Shown here: positions 1 to 8,224 of the stretch, in pieces
Layout of the letters: each line of letters starts with the position of its first letter
Position numbering within the stretch: position 1 is the stretch's first letter
From: an uncultured Olsenella sp.
GTDB taxonomy: Bacteria > Actinomycetota > Coriobacteriia > Coriobacteriales > Atopobiaceae
Assembly (NCBI GenBank): GCA_949291295.1
Contig: CASEVE010000018.1
Coordinates: 1-35,672, forward strand
Reading direction: 5' to 3'
Length of the DNA: 35,672 nt
Notes under the pieces: generated by a model
Told to the model about the DNA's origin: nothing
The model's database searches: none
The model's input: the letters and a program-made list of their open reading frames with translations, nothing else
Translations under genes and position numbers: made by a program

Positions 1-47
1 TCCTCGAGCGCCATCAGGGCGAGCTCCACGGTCTCCCTGTCGTGCAT
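1..47 (-). CDS. 5' end of an unidentified leftward gene
   Basis: An ATG at 47-45 on the minus strand follows a good ribosome binding site (GGGAGG, about 53-58) and opens a frame reading MHDRETVELALMALE before the window ends. Fifteen residues are too few to name a family. The gene is transcribed in the same direction as the ABC transporter operon to its right but is separated from it by about 100 bases, so it is probably its own unit. Confidence 0.5.
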   Translation of the reverse strand, partial: MHDRETVELALMALE

Positions 48-62
48 GCGGACCTCCCGTCC

Positions 63-79
63 GGACCGCCCCGCGGTCC
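63..79. promoter_or_regulatory. Perfect inverted repeat before the leftmost gene
   Basis: GGACCGC-CCC-GCGGTCC has perfect 7-bp arms and lies 16 bases upstream of the ATG at 47. Its position between the gene and any promoter makes it a candidate operator or leader hairpin. The binder is unknown. Confidence 0.35.
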
Positions 80-153
80 AACTTTTTGTCCGCAGTCCCG
101 GTATACCTCCGGGCCTGTCCCAAAATCTCTGAGAGAAATAACCCGTCCCCTTT

Positions 154-879
154 TTACAGCTCGCGCTTCTCGTAGAGCTTAAGGGAGACGGCGGCCGATG
201 TTGCCAGCGCGGCTGCCGACAGGGCGACAAAAGCCACGCAGCCCACGGCCATACCGGCCGGCGTGTCCAGCGCCTCGAGCGCGGCGGAGACGAGCTCCAT
301 GCCCGGGATGCCGCCGTCAAGCATGCCGCTGTTGCCGAGGATGACCACGGGTACCACGAAGAGCAGCACAATCACCGTGGGCAGGATCTGCGTGGCGCGC
401 GTCTGACCCAGGCGAAAGTAGAGCGGCGTCACCACGCTCGCCACGACGGCGCCGATGAGCAGGGTGAAGCAGGTGACAACGGCCATGACGCCGAGCATGC
501 CGGGGTCAAAGGCGAACGCCTCGCCAACCTCTCCAGGCAGGCCTACCGCCGAGACAACGCCCGTCGCCGCGAGCGCCGCAACAAGGCCCACGACCATCCC
601 GAGCAGGCCAAACGTCACGATGGCGGCGTAGCGGCCAAGCACGACGTCGCGCCGGGAGAGCGGCAGCGTAAGGCGGAAGAGCTCCCAGTGGTTGAGCTGG
701 TCGTAGGCGGCCAGGCCCATCGCGCTCATCATGAAGAACATGCAGGTGAGCGTGGCCGGCATCGCGAGCGGCGTCTGCATGCCAAGGCCGATGCACAGGC
801 TCACGAGAAGTCCCAGGCCCACGAGCTGCCGTGCGTAGTCGCGAAAGATCGTCATCTCAAGGAGGAACGCGCGCTTCAT
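154..879 (-). CDS. ABC-2 type transporter permease
   Basis: A 241-residue integral membrane protein with about six hydrophobic segments: near residues 18-35, 42-60, 85-110, 125-155, 163-183 and 208-232. This is the size and layout of a one-piece ABC-2 permease. It should form the membrane channel for the ATPase encoded just upstream. Its ATG overlaps the ATPase stop by one base (TAATG at 881-877), implying translational coupling. The region before the second segment reads AAYDQLNHWELFRLTLPLSRRDVV, as in permeases of GntR-linked ABC exporters. The substrate is unknown; peptide or antibiotic export is the usual guess for GntR(YtrA)-linked systems. Confidence 0.85.
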   Translation of the reverse strand: MKRAFLLEMTIFRDYARQLVGLGLLVSLCIGLGMQTPLAMPATLTCMFFMMSAMGLAAYDQLNHWELFRLTLPLSRRDVVLGRYAAIVTFGLLGMVVGLVAALAATGVVSAVGLPGEVGEAFAFDPGMLGVMAVVTCFTLLIGAVVASVVTPLYFRLGQTRATQILPTVIVLLFVVPVVILGNSGMLDGGIPGMELVSAALEALDTPAGMAVGCVAFVALSAAALATSAAVSLKLYEKREL

Positions 880-1769
880 TATCGGACACCGCCCTTCAGG
901 GTGAGGGTCATGTAATCGTCTATGGTCATGCGGTCGACCGGGATCTCCGGGAAGCTCTCCGCAAAGGCAAAGCGGTCGGGGACGAGCACGTCGATGCCGT
1001 AGTCGTGGCGCAGGTAGCGCAGCTCGGCGTCCGGGACGACGCCCGAGTCCGCGATCTTCTCGAGGTCCGCCACGCGGCAGCGCGCGACGCCCATCTCGTC
1101 GGTGATGACGTCCTTGGGCAGGTCAAAGACGATGCGCCCGGCGTCGATGCAGACGATGCGATCCGCGATGCGCTCGAGGTCGCTCGTGATGTGGCTGCTC
1201 ATGAGGATGGCGCGACCGGGCTCGGCCACGAAGTCGCGCAGGAGGTCGAGCACCTCGTCGCGCGCCATCGGGTCCAGGCCGGCCGTGGCCTCGTCGAGGA
1301 TGAGCAGCCGCGCGTCGTGCGCGAGCGCGCAGGCCAGGGAGAGCTTCATGCCCATGCCGCGCGAGAGCTCCTTCACCGTCTTCTTGGCGTCCAGGCCAAA
1401 CTCGGCGGTCAGGCGCTCGAAGCGGTGCGCGTCCCAGGTGGCGTAGGTGCGCTCGTAGATGCGGTCCACGTCCGCGACTTTGAGGTGCTCCGGCAGCGAG
1501 ATCGCGTCGAAGACCACTCCGACCTGCTCCTTCACCGCCGCGCCGGACGGTCGGGAGAGCTCGTCGCTGGGCACGCCGAGCACGCTCGAAGTGCCGCCGT
1601 CGGTGGGGAAGAGGCCGAGAAGGGCCTTGATGGTGGTGGACTTGCCGGCACCGTTCTGGCCGATGAAGCCCACGACCTCGCCCTCGTTCACGGTGAGGTT
1701 CACGCCCTCCAGCGAGAAGGCGCTGTAGTGCTTGGTGAGCCCGCTGGCCTCGATGAGACTGCCGCTCAT
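879..1769 (-). CDS. ABC transporter ATP-binding protein
   Basis: A 296-residue ATPase. It has Walker A GQNGAGKST, a signature region reading ELSRGMGMK in place of the usual LSGGQ, Walker B LLILDEATAGLD and a switch-region SSH. The SRGM signature is typical of the YtrB/CcmA-like subfamily that pairs with ABC-2 permeases. The start is taken at 1769 (MSGSLIEA) because AAAGGA lies just upstream. An upstream ATG at 1814 would translate the palindromic repeat and is rejected. About 85 residues follow the ATPase core, as is usual in this subfamily. It sits second in the GntR-ATPase-permease operon. Confidence 0.88.
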   Translation of the reverse strand: MSGSLIEASGLTKHYSAFSLEGVNLTVNEGEVVGFIGQNGAGKSTTIKALLGLFPTDGGTSSVLGVPSDELSRPSGAAVKEQVGVVFDAISLPEHLKVADVDRIYERTYATWDAHRFERLTAEFGLDAKKTVKELSRGMGMKLSLACALAHDARLLILDEATAGLDPMARDEVLDLLRDFVAEPGRAILMSSHITSDLERIADRIVCIDAGRIVFDLPKDVITDEMGVARCRVADLEKIADSGVVPDAELRYLRHDYGIDVLVPDRFAFAESFPEIPVDRMTIDDYMTLTLKGGVR

Positions 1770-1783
1770 GTGACGTCCTTTCC

Positions 1784-1814
1784 ATGTTACGAAGGGACAG
1801 TCCCTTCGTAACAT
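1784..1814. repeat. Palindromic repeat, copy 1 (GGGACAGTCCC core)
   Basis: Perfect 15-bp arms (ATGTTACGAAGGGAC and its complement) around a single central A. It fills the gap between the GntR stop at 1815 and the ABC ATPase start at 1769. Related copies lie at 9432-9464 and 25564-25606. All three share GGGAC-N-GTCCC at the centre and abut a stop codon. No T-tract follows, so a classical terminator is not supported. Confidence 0.8.
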
Positions 1815-2183
1815 TCAATCCAGTACCAGGGCGAACATCTCGGAGAGCTCGTCGTCGGTGAGGCCGATCGTCCGGCCGCGCTCCACGGCCTTGGCGAGAA
1901 GCCCCTCGACCTCCCTCATCTGCTCCTCGCGGATGAGCTCGGCGTTTCCGCCGGCGACGTAGGTGCCCTTGCCCTGCACCGTCTCGATCAGGCCCGCTGC
2001 CTCCAGGTCCGCGTAGGCGCGCTTGGTGGTTATCGCGCTCACGCGCAGGCTGTTGGCCAGGGCGCGGATCGAGGGGAGCTGCTCGCCCTCCGCGAGCTGG
2101 CCCGTCACGATCGCCGACTTGATCTGGTCGGTTATCTGCTCGTATATGGGCCTGCCGCTCGAGGTTGAGATGATGATGTCCAA
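1815..2183 (-). CDS. GntR family (YtrA-type) transcriptional regulator
   Basis: A 122-residue protein with an N-terminal winged helix (about residues 8-75: RPIYEQITDQIKSAIV...LPSIRALA...TTKRAYADLEAAGLI) and a short C-terminal dimerisation tail. It lacks the long effector domain of FadR or HutC types, as expected for the YtrA subfamily that controls adjacent ABC operons. A TTG start at 2183 is chosen because AAGGAAGGA sits 7 bases before it and LDIIIS matches the family N-terminus. The longer frame to 2273 runs into the promoter. It likely represses its own operon through the TATAC repeats at 2234-2273. Confidence 0.85.
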   Translation of the reverse strand: MDIIISTSSGRPIYEQITDQIKSAIVTGQLAEGEQLPSIRALANSLRVSAITTKRAYADLEAAGLIETVQGKGTYVAGGNAELIREEQMREVEGLLAKAVERGRTIGLTDDELSEMFALVLD

Positions 2184-2233
2184 GCCGTCGTCCTTCCTTG
2201 CTGGCCCGCCAGGACGTCTCCCGCGAGCCCACC

Positions 2234-2280
2234 GTGTATACTCGGTAAGTACAGTATATACACACCTATACACAGTGCAA
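2234..2280 (-). promoter_or_regulatory. Promoter and probable GntR operator of the ABC operon
   Basis: On the minus strand TTGCAC (2280-2275) and TATACT (2258-2253) are separated by 16 bases, a good sigma-70-type promoter about 60 bases before the TTG start. GTGTATA (2234-2240) and TATACAC (2267-2273) form an inverted repeat with further GTATATAC in between, covering -35 to just past +1. That is where an autorepressor of the YtrA type would bind. Confidence 0.65.
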
Positions 2281-2379
2281 GCGAGAAGGCCAAAGTTTTT
2301 CTCGACACGCCGTTTGCCCCGCTATGGCCGCATTTCACCCGAGCGCGCATGAGAGCGAGCGCACGTCCCGGGGGAGCGC

Positions 2380-2385
2380 TATACT
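2380..2385 (+). promoter_or_regulatory. Likely -10 element of the thiamine operon
   Basis: TATACT lies about 40 bases before the TPP riboswitch, placing the transcript start near 2392. No convincing -35 hexamer is seen 17 bases upstream (GAGCGC), so the promoter assignment is moderate. Confidence 0.45.
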
Positions 2386-2424
2386 TGCCGCAGGCGGACT
2401 TCGCGCCGCCGGAACAATCGCATA

Positions 2425-2521
2425 GCGCGGGGAGCTTGCAGGACGGCAGGCTGAGAGGGGGCGCGCCCGCCCCGACCCGAGGAACCTGACATGGGTAATG
2501 CCAACGGAGGGAGTTTTGCGC
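2425..2521 (+). promoter_or_regulatory. TPP (THI-box) riboswitch controlling thiC
   Basis: Contains the conserved TPP aptamer blocks in order: GGGGAGC (2429-2435), GGCTGAGA (2449-2456), GACCC-GAGGAACCTGA (2474-2489), TGGGTAATGCCA (2492-2503) and CGGAGGGA (2505-2512). The last block is also the only Shine-Dalgarno sequence for thiC, about 10 bases before its ATG. Ligand binding should therefore hide the ribosome site, arguing for translational control. GCGC at 2425-2428 can pair with GCGC at 2518-2521 to close the outer helix. Confidence 0.95.
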
Positions 2522-3883
2522 ATGAGCACAGCTGTAGAGAAATTGGGCGGGCAGGCACCGCGCGGCGAGAAGAACCTCGTCACGCAGCTCGACTACGCCC
2601 GCGCCGGGCAGGTCACGCCCGAGATGCGCGCCGTGGCGGAGGCGGAGCGCCGAGACCCGGAGTTCGTCCGCGCGGGCGTGGCGGCGGGGCGCATCGCCAT
2701 CCCGGCCAACGTTCGCCATCTCGAGAAGGGCCTCGTGCCGCGCGGCGTGGGCGCTGGCCTCTCCACCAAGGTCAACGTCAACCTCGGCATCTCCGGGGAC
2801 GTGGCGGACGCCAGCATGGAGTGGGAGAAGGTCGGCACGGCCGAGAAGTACGGCGCGGACGCCATCATGGACCTCTCCAACTCCGGCAAGACCCGCTTCT
2901 TCCGGCAGCAGCTCGTGGAGCGCACGCCGCTCATGGTGGGCACCGTTCCCATGTACGACGCCATCGGCTACATGGAGAAGCCGCTCGTTGAGCTCACCGT
3001 CGAGGACCTTCTCGCCACGGTGCGCGCCCACGCGGAGGACGGTGTGGACTTCCTTACCATCCACTGCGGCATCAACCGCCGTGTGATTGAGACCTTCAAG
3101 GAGACCGGCCGCCTCATGAACATCGTCAGCCGCGGGGGAAGCCTCCTGTTTGGCTGGATGGAGGTCACGGGCAATGAGAACCCCTTCTACGAGCACTACG
3201 ACGAGGTGCTCGAGATTTGCCACGAGTACGACGTGACCATCTCGCTGGGCGACTCGTGCCGGCCGGGCTGCCTCTTCGACGCCAACGACGCGGCGGAGAC
3301 CGCCGAGATGATCGAGCTCGGTAAACTCACGAAGCGCGCCTGGGACGCGGGCGTGCAGGTCATGATCGAGGGCCCGGGCCACATGGCCATCAACGAGATC
3401 GCCGCCAACGTGACGATGGAGAAGCGCCTCTGCCACGGCGCGCCGTACTACGTGCTCGGCCCGCTCGTGACGGACGTGGGCGTGGGCTACGACCACATCA
3501 CGGCGGCCATCGGCGGGGCCATCTCGGCGAGCGCCGGGGCGGACTTCCTCTGCTACGTGACGCCGGCCGAGCACCTCTGCCTGCCCGACGCCAAGGACGT
3601 GCTCGACGGTCTTATCGCCACCAGGATCGCCGCGCATGCGGCGGACATCGCCAAGGGCGTGCCCGGCGCGCGCGAGGCTGACGACCGCATGGGCGACGCC
3701 CGGCGGCGCCTGGCCTGGGGCGAGATGTGGGACTACGCGCTCGACCCGGACACGGCCCGCGCGCGCCACGAGGCCTCGCCCGCCTCGACGGAGGGGACCT
3801 GCACCATGTGCGGCAAGATGTGCGCCGTCCGCACGGTGAACAAGGTCTTCGAGGGCACCACGATCGACCTCGACCTGGAATAG
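2522..3883 (+). CDS. thiC: Phosphomethylpyrimidine synthase ThiC
   Basis: A radical SAM enzyme that rearranges aminoimidazole ribotide to HMP-phosphate, the pyrimidine half of thiamine. It has 453 residues, matching the shorter anaerobe-type ThiC without the long N-terminal extension. Visible family stretches are NVNLGISGD, DAIMDLSNSG, GTVPMYDA, FLTIHCGINR, SRGGS, GDSCRPGC and EGPGHMAINEI. The C-terminal cluster motif reads CTMCGKMC (C-X2-C-X3-C), the anaerobe-type variant. The start is ATG 2522 (MSTAVEK), served by the riboswitch-embedded SD. The earlier ATG at 2498 lies inside the aptamer and is rejected. First gene of the thi operon. Confidence 0.97.
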   Translation: MSTAVEKLGGQAPRGEKNLVTQLDYARAGQVTPEMRAVAEAERRDPEFVRAGVAAGRIAIPANVRHLEKGLVPRGVGAGLSTKVNVNLGISGDVADASMEWEKVGTAEKYGADAIMDLSNSGKTRFFRQQLVERTPLMVGTVPMYDAIGYMEKPLVELTVEDLLATVRAHAEDGVDFLTIHCGINRRVIETFKETGRLMNIVSRGGSLLFGWMEVTGNENPFYEHYDEVLEICHEYDVTISLGDSCRPGCLFDANDAAETAEMIELGKLTKRAWDAGVQVMIEGPGHMAINEIAANVTMEKRLCHGAPYYVLGPLVTDVGVGYDHITAAIGGAISASAGADFLCYVTPAEHLCLPDAKDVLDGLIATRIAAHAADIAKGVPGAREADDRMGDARRRLAWGEMWDYALDPDTARARHEASPASTEGTCTMCGKMCAVRTVNKVFEGTTIDLDLE

Positions 3884-3892
3884 GGGGCCGCC

Positions 3893-4090
3893 ATGGCACA
3901 GATAAACGGCAGGACCGCGCCCGAGGCCGACGGCCGGACCGTCGCCGAGGTGCTGGAGCAGATGGGATGCGAGCGTGCCCGCGTGGCGTGCGAGCTCAAC
4001 GGAGAGATCCTTCCCCGTGCCGAGTTCGACGCCCGTCGGCTGACGGCCGAGGACGCACTCGAGGTCGTCCGCTTCGTGGGAGGCGGCTGA
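3893..4090 (+). CDS. thiS: Sulfur carrier protein ThiS
   Basis: A 65-residue ubiquitin-fold protein. Its C-terminal glycine is adenylated by ThiF and then thiocarboxylated to donate sulfur to the thiazole ring. It has the family layout of a short beta-grasp ending in VVRFVGGG, with the required terminal Gly-Gly, and ACELNGEILPR resembles the conserved N-G-E/D-I-V strand. It begins 9 bases after thiC with a GGGGG-rich SD and overlaps the thiF start by one base (TGATG). Confidence 0.93.
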   Translation: MAQINGRTAPEADGRTVAEVLEQMGCERARVACELNGEILPRAEFDARRLTAEDALEVVRFVGGG

Positions 4091-4755
4091 TGGCGGGGGA
4101 GAGGGACGTCGAGAGGGGCGGCGCCGTCGCGGGTAACGCTCTCCCCGACGCCCTCGAGCGCCGTATCGGGCGCGAGGCACGTGAGCGCCTGCGCGCGGCG
4201 CGCGTCGGGATCGCAGGGGCCGGTGGGCTCGGCTCCAACATCGCCGTCATGCTTGCGCGCAGCGGGGTAGGTGAGCTCGTTGTCACCGACTTTGACGTGG
4301 TTGACGAGGGCAACCTCAACCGCCAGCACTACTTCCGCGAGCATCTGGGCCGTCCCAAGGTCGAGGCGCTCGCCGAGCAGCTCCGCGCCATCGGCTCGGG
4401 CACGCGCGTGCAGGCGCTGCGCACCCGCGTCACGGCCGAGAACACCCGGGTGATCTTCGGGGGGTGCGACATCGTCTGCGAGGCATTCGACGACCCCGAG
4501 GCCAAGGCGCTTCTCGCCGAGGAGCTCCTCACCCTGCCCGAGGGTCCCGTGCTCGTCGCCGGCAACGGCATGGCGGGCGCGGGCCCGGCGAGCGAGATCG
4601 TCACGAGGCGGGTGGGCCGGCGCTTCTACGTCTGCGGCGACGGCGCGTCGGACGTCGGGGCGGCCGGGGCGCTTCTCGCCCCGCGCGTCGCGCTCTGCGC
4701 CGCCCAGCAGGCCCTTCTCGCCGTGAGGATCGTCCTGGGGCTCGAGGGCTCCTGA
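4090..4755 (+). CDS. thiF: ThiS adenylyltransferase ThiF (short family)
   Basis: A 221-residue E1-like protein that activates the ThiS C-terminus with ATP. The nucleotide-binding motif [11 protein letters not shown] is followed by the metal/ATP-contacting [13 protein letters not shown] and the loop RPKVEA. The length and lack of paired CXXC zinc motifs match the short 'family 2' ThiF found in anaerobes next to ThiH. The start codon at 4090 overlaps the thiS stop (TGATG), so the two partners are translationally coupled. Confidence 0.92.
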   Translation: MAGERDVERGGAVAGNALPDALERRIGREARERLRAARVGIAGAGGLGSNIAVMLARSGVGELVVTDFDVVDEGNLNRQHYFREHLGRPKVEALAEQLRAIGSGTRVQALRTRVTAENTRVIFGGCDIVCEAFDDPEAKALLAEELLTLPEGPVLVAGNGMAGAGPASEIVTRRVGRRFYVCGDGASDVGAAGALLAPRVALCAAQQALLAVRIVLGLEGS

Positions 4756-4847
4756 CGTCCACGGCTATCTGGCAACCAAGCGCGCCGCGGGCCGACCTGT
4801 TTTGCGGGGCCCAGCGCCCGCGACGCCCATCAACGAAAGGAAGCACC

Positions 4848-5660
4848 ATGACAGAGCACATCGCATCGGGCGCCGTCGCGCCCAGCGCGGACACCTGGAC
4901 CCTCGGTGGCAAGGAGTTTGCGTCGCGCTTCATCCTGGGGTCGGGTAAGTTCAGGCTCGACGTGGTCAGGGCGGCCGTGGAGGACGCGGGCGCGCAGATC
5001 GTGACCCTTGCTGTTCGCCGCGCCAACACCAATCAGGAGGGGAGCATCCTCGATGCCGTGCCCGAGGGCGTGACGCTTCTGCCCAACACCTCGGGCGCCC
5101 GCACGGCGGAGGAGGCCGTGCGCATCGCCCGCCTCGCGCGTGAGCTCGGCTGCGGCGACTTCGTCAAGGTCGAGGTCATCCGCGACGCGCGCTACCTCCT
5201 GCCCGACAACGCAGAGACCGTCCGCGCCACCGACATGCTGGCGAGCGAGGGCTTCACGGTACTGCCGTACATGTACCCCGACCTCAACGTCGCGCGCGAC
5301 CTGGTGAGCGCGGGCGCGGCCGCCGTCATGCCTCTCGGCGCGCCCATCGGCTCCAACCGCGGCTTGGTGACGCGGGACTTCATCCGCATCCTCATAGAGG
5401 AGATTGACCTGCCGGTGATCGTGGACGCGGGCATCGGGCGCCCGTCGCAGGCGTGCGAGGCCATGGAGATGGGCGCGGCTGCCGTCATGGCCAACACGGC
5501 CGTGGCCACCGCCGGCAACATCCCGCTCATGGCGCGCGCCTTTGGCGACGCGGTGCGGGCCGGTCGCGCGGCGTTCCTTGCGGGTCCCGGTCGCGTGCTC
5601 GTCGGCGCGGGCGAGGCCTCGAGCCCGCTCACCGGATTTCTGGGGGAGGAGGCCCGATGA
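4848..5660 (+). CDS. thiG: Thiazole synthase ThiG
   Basis: A 270-residue TIM-barrel enzyme that condenses deoxyxylulose-phosphate, dehydroglycine and ThiS thiocarboxylate into the thiazole phosphate. The Schiff-base lysine is in FVKVEVI (K107). Phosphate-binding and core motifs include [40 protein letters not shown] and [11 protein letters not shown]. The ATG at 4848 has AAAGGAAG 5-12 bases upstream. A 92-base gap separates it from thiF with no terminator seen, and its stop overlaps thiH (ATGA). Confidence 0.96.
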   Translation: MTEHIASGAVAPSADTWTLGGKEFASRFILGSGKFRLDVVRAAVEDAGAQIVTLAVRRANTNQEGSILDAVPEGVTLLPNTSGARTAEEAVRIARLARELGCGDFVKVEVIRDARYLLPDNAETVRATDMLASEGFTVLPYMYPDLNVARDLVSAGAAAVMPLGAPIGSNRGLVTRDFIRILIEEIDLPVIVDAGIGRPSQACEAMEMGAAAVMANTAVATAGNIPLMARAFGDAVRAGRAAFLAGPGRVLVGAGEASSPLTGFLGEEAR

Positions 5661-6925
5661 GCGCGGACGAGAAGAACGTGCAGGTCGCGGGGCCTGAGAC
5701 CATGTCGGTGGGCAAGCGCTGCCGCCGCATCGTCTCCATGGACGAGAAGGACATGGCGCGCGCCATCCGCACCGACTACGGCCTGGACCCCATGACCTTC
5801 CTGCCCGACATGGACGTCCTGGACAACGGCATGTTCGACCGCGTGCTCGACGCCGTGGAGGCTTACGATCCCGACGCCGTGACCGCCGCCGACGTGCGCC
5901 GCGTGCTCGACGCCGACGTGGTGGAGCCCACCGACTTCGGTGTGCTCGTGTCGCCCGCGGCAGAGCCCTTCCTCGAGGAGATGGCCGAGCGGGCCCGGGC
6001 CGAGCGCGTGCGCTGGTTTGGCACCAACATCCAGTTCTTCACGCCGCTCTACCTGGCAAACTACTGCGAGAACCGCTGCGTGTACTGCGGCTTCAACTGC
6101 GAGAGCGGCATCCGTCGCGCCCGCCTGGACGAGGGGCAGACCATCGCCGAGCTCGACGCCATCGCCGCCACGGGCCAGGAGGAGATCCTGCTGCTCACCG
6201 GCGAGGACCCGGTGACGTCGGACGTGGACTACATCGCGCGCGCCTGCGAGCTCGCGGCTGCGCGCTTCAGGAACGTCGGCGTCGAGGTGTACCCCGCCAA
6301 CGTGGCCGACTACGCGCGCCTGCACGAGGCCGGCGCGGACTTCGTGACCGTGTTCCAGGAGACCTATGACCCGGCGCGCTACGCCAAGCTCCACCTGCGC
6401 GGCCGTAAGCGCATCATGCCCTACCGCTTCGAGGCGCAGGAGCGCGCGCTCAGGGGAGGCATGCGCGGCGTGGCCTTCGCGCCGCTGCTGGGCCTCTCGG
6501 AGTTTCGCCACGACGCGCTCGCCTGCGCGCTGCACGCCTACTACGTGAGCCGGGCCTACCCGCACGCGGAGATCTCCTTCTCGTGCCCGCGCCTGCGTCC
6601 CGCCGCGGGCGCCGTCACGCCCAACGGTCCGCACGTGAGCGAGGCGCAGCTCCTGCAGGTTATCTGCGCCTACCGCCTGTTCATGCCCTTTGCCGGCGTC
6701 ACGGTCTCGTCGCGCGAGTCGGCGCGCTTCCGCGACCACGTGGCCACGATCACGGCCACCAAGGTCTCGGCCGGCGTGTCCACGGGCATCGGCGAGCACG
6801 CGCACCAGGCTGAGGAGGGCGACGACCAGTTTGAGATCGACGACAGCCGCAGCCTGGCCGAGATGTGTACCGCCATGCGAGACATGGGGCTCGAGCCGGT
6901 CATGAACGACCACGTTCTGGTGTGA
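5657..6925 (+). CDS. thiH: 2-iminoacetate synthase ThiH
   Basis: A 422-residue radical SAM lyase that cleaves tyrosine to dehydroglycine and p-cresol for ThiG. This is the anaerobic alternative to glycine oxidase ThiO. The iron-sulfur motif C-X3-C-X2-C is CENRCVYC (C137, C141, C144), in the ThiH context [23 protein letters not shown] and the C-terminal [11 protein letters not shown] are also family-typical. It overlaps thiG by four bases (ATGA), implying co-translation of the two enzymes. Its presence indicates anaerobic thiazole synthesis. Confidence 0.96.
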   Translation: MSADEKNVQVAGPETMSVGKRCRRIVSMDEKDMARAIRTDYGLDPMTFLPDMDVLDNGMFDRVLDAVEAYDPDAVTAADVRRVLDADVVEPTDFGVLVSPAAEPFLEEMAERARAERVRWFGTNIQFFTPLYLANYCENRCVYCGFNCESGIRRARLDEGQTIAELDAIAATGQEEILLLTGEDPVTSDVDYIARACELAAARFRNVGVEVYPANVADYARLHEAGADFVTVFQETYDPARYAKLHLRGRKRIMPYRFEAQERALRGGMRGVAFAPLLGLSEFRHDALACALHAYYVSRAYPHAEISFSCPRLRPAAGAVTPNGPHVSEAQLLQVICAYRLFMPFAGVTVSSRESARFRDHVATITATKVSAGVSTGIGEHAHQAEEGDDQFEIDDSRSLAEMCTAMRDMGLEPVMNDHVLV

Positions 6926-6933
6926 GGGCGCCT

Positions 6934-7497
6934 ATGGGATCGCTCTTTGATGGCAGCTTCCTGCACGTTGCCATGACGGACCGGCGCCGCTGCGCGCGGC
7001 CGCTGCCCGAGCAGGTGGCGCGGGTCTCCGGTGCCTACGACGCGCTCATCATGCGCGAGAAGGACCTGGACGACGGTGCGTACGCCGCGCTTGCCCGCGA
7101 GGTCATGGCGGCCTGCGACCGCGCGGGCGTCGCCTTTATCGCCCACGGCCACGTGCTCGCCGCCCGTGAGGCCGGCGCGTCGCGCCTGCACCTGCCGCTG
7201 CCCGCGCTTGGGCGCGTTGGGCGCCCGGAGGGGTTTGACCTCGTCGGTACCAACGTGCACGAGGTGGACGAGGTGGCGGTTGCCGAGGGGCTCGGCGCCG
7301 ACTACCTTGTGGCGAGCCCCGTCTTTGCGCCGTCGTGCAAGCCACTCCCGGGCCGCGGGGTCGCGTTTCTCGAGCAGGTCATCGCTGCGGCCCACGTGCC
7401 GGTGCTCGCCCTCGGCGGCATCACCGACGCCACCGAGCCTGCCGTCCGCGCCGCCGGTGCCGCCGGTGCTGTCCGCATGTCCGACGCAATGGCGTGA
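6934..7497 (+). CDS. ThiE/TenI-like protein, probably not the main synthase
   Basis: A 187-residue TIM barrel of the thiamine phosphate synthase/TenI superfamily, starting 8 bases after thiH. It has MREKDLDDGAY, SPVFAPSCKPLPGRG and LALGGIT. However, the paired aspartates of ThiE (IDDD) are replaced by IAHGHV, and HVGQ is replaced by HLPLP. The loss of pyrophosphate/metal ligands and the presence of a full thiE immediately downstream suggest a different role. A thiazole tautomerase (TenI-type) is the most likely alternative, because it would act on the ThiG product. I am confident of the fold and operon membership but not of the reaction. Confidence 0.75.
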   Translation: MGSLFDGSFLHVAMTDRRRCARPLPEQVARVSGAYDALIMREKDLDDGAYAALAREVMAACDRAGVAFIAHGHVLAAREAGASRLHLPLPALGRVGRPEGFDLVGTNVHEVDEVAVAEGLGADYLVASPVFAPSCKPLPGRGVAFLEQVIAAAHVPVLALGGITDATEPAVRAAGAAGAVRMSDAMA

Positions 7498-7520
7498 GCC
7501 CAGGAAAGGAGACGCCCCTC

Positions 7521-8216
7521 ATGGACGCCAATCACATGGATGTGGGACCCGTCGTCCGCGGGTCCTTCTCGCCCGCCGACATCCGCCGCGGCATGCTGCT
7601 CTACGCGGTGACGGATCGCTCCTGGCTCAGGGGGCGTTCGCTCGTGGACTGCGTCCGCGCGGCGCTCGCGGGCGGAGCCACCTTCGTGCAGCTTCGCGAG
7701 AAGGGCCTCTCGACAGACGAGATTGTGGCGGAGGCGCGACAGCTCCTGCCCCTCTGCCGTGCGGCAGGCGTGCCCCTCGTGATCGACGACGACGTGGAGG
7801 CGGCCCGGCGCAGCGGCGCGGACGGCGTGCACGTGGGGCAGTCTGACACGACGTGCGCCGCCGCGCGCGAGGAGCTCGGGCCGGACGCCATCGTGGGGGT
7901 CTCGGCCCACACGGTGGAGGAGGCGCTCGCAGCGCAGGCTGCCGGCGCAGACTACCTGGGCGTGGGGGCGCTGTTTGGAACGTCCACCAAGTCCGACACC
8001 GTGGCTGTGTCCCTTGAGGGCCTCGCGCGTATCTGCGTCGCCGTGGATATCCCGGTGACGGCCATCGGGGGCGTGAGTGCGCGCACGCTGCCCTCGCTCG
8101 CGGGGACGGGCGTCGCTGGCGCGGCGGTGGTCTCGGCAATCTTTGCCGCCAAGGACATCGAGGCAGCGACGCGCGAGCTGCGCCGCCTTGCCGAGGATGC
8201 CGTGGAGTCAAGATAG
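7521..8216 (+). CDS. thiE: Thiamine-phosphate synthase ThiE
   Basis: A 231-residue enzyme that joins HMP-diphosphate and thiazole phosphate to give thiamine phosphate. All key blocks are present: [56 protein letters not shown] (phosphate-binding S/T-K loop) and VTAIGGV. The ATG at 7521 is preceded by AGGAAAGGAG. The first 35 residues extend beyond the usual N-terminus. It is followed by thiD after 8 bases. Confidence 0.95.
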   Translation: MDANHMDVGPVVRGSFSPADIRRGMLLYAVTDRSWLRGRSLVDCVRAALAGGATFVQLREKGLSTDEIVAEARQLLPLCRAAGVPLVIDDDVEAARRSGADGVHVGQSDTTCAAAREELGPDAIVGVSAHTVEEALAAQAAGADYLGVGALFGTSTKSDTVAVSLEGLARICVAVDIPVTAIGGVSARTLPSLAGTGVAGAAVVSAIFAAKDIEAATRELRRLAEDAVESR

Positions 8217-8224
8217 GGGGTCTC

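Noticed and set aside
1770..1814. N-terminal extension of the ABC ATPase from ATG 1814
   Set aside because: The added residues (MLRRDCPFVT...) are a translation of the palindromic repeat; a good SD and the family start are at 1769.
2132..4180. A 682-codon open frame antisense to thiC and the GntR promoter
   Set aside because: Arg/His/Gly/Ala-rich shadow of a GC-rich gene, crosses the riboswitch and promoter, and has no family resemblance or SD. The same applies to the other long antisense frames across thiG/thiH, the GH1 gene and the ROK kinase.
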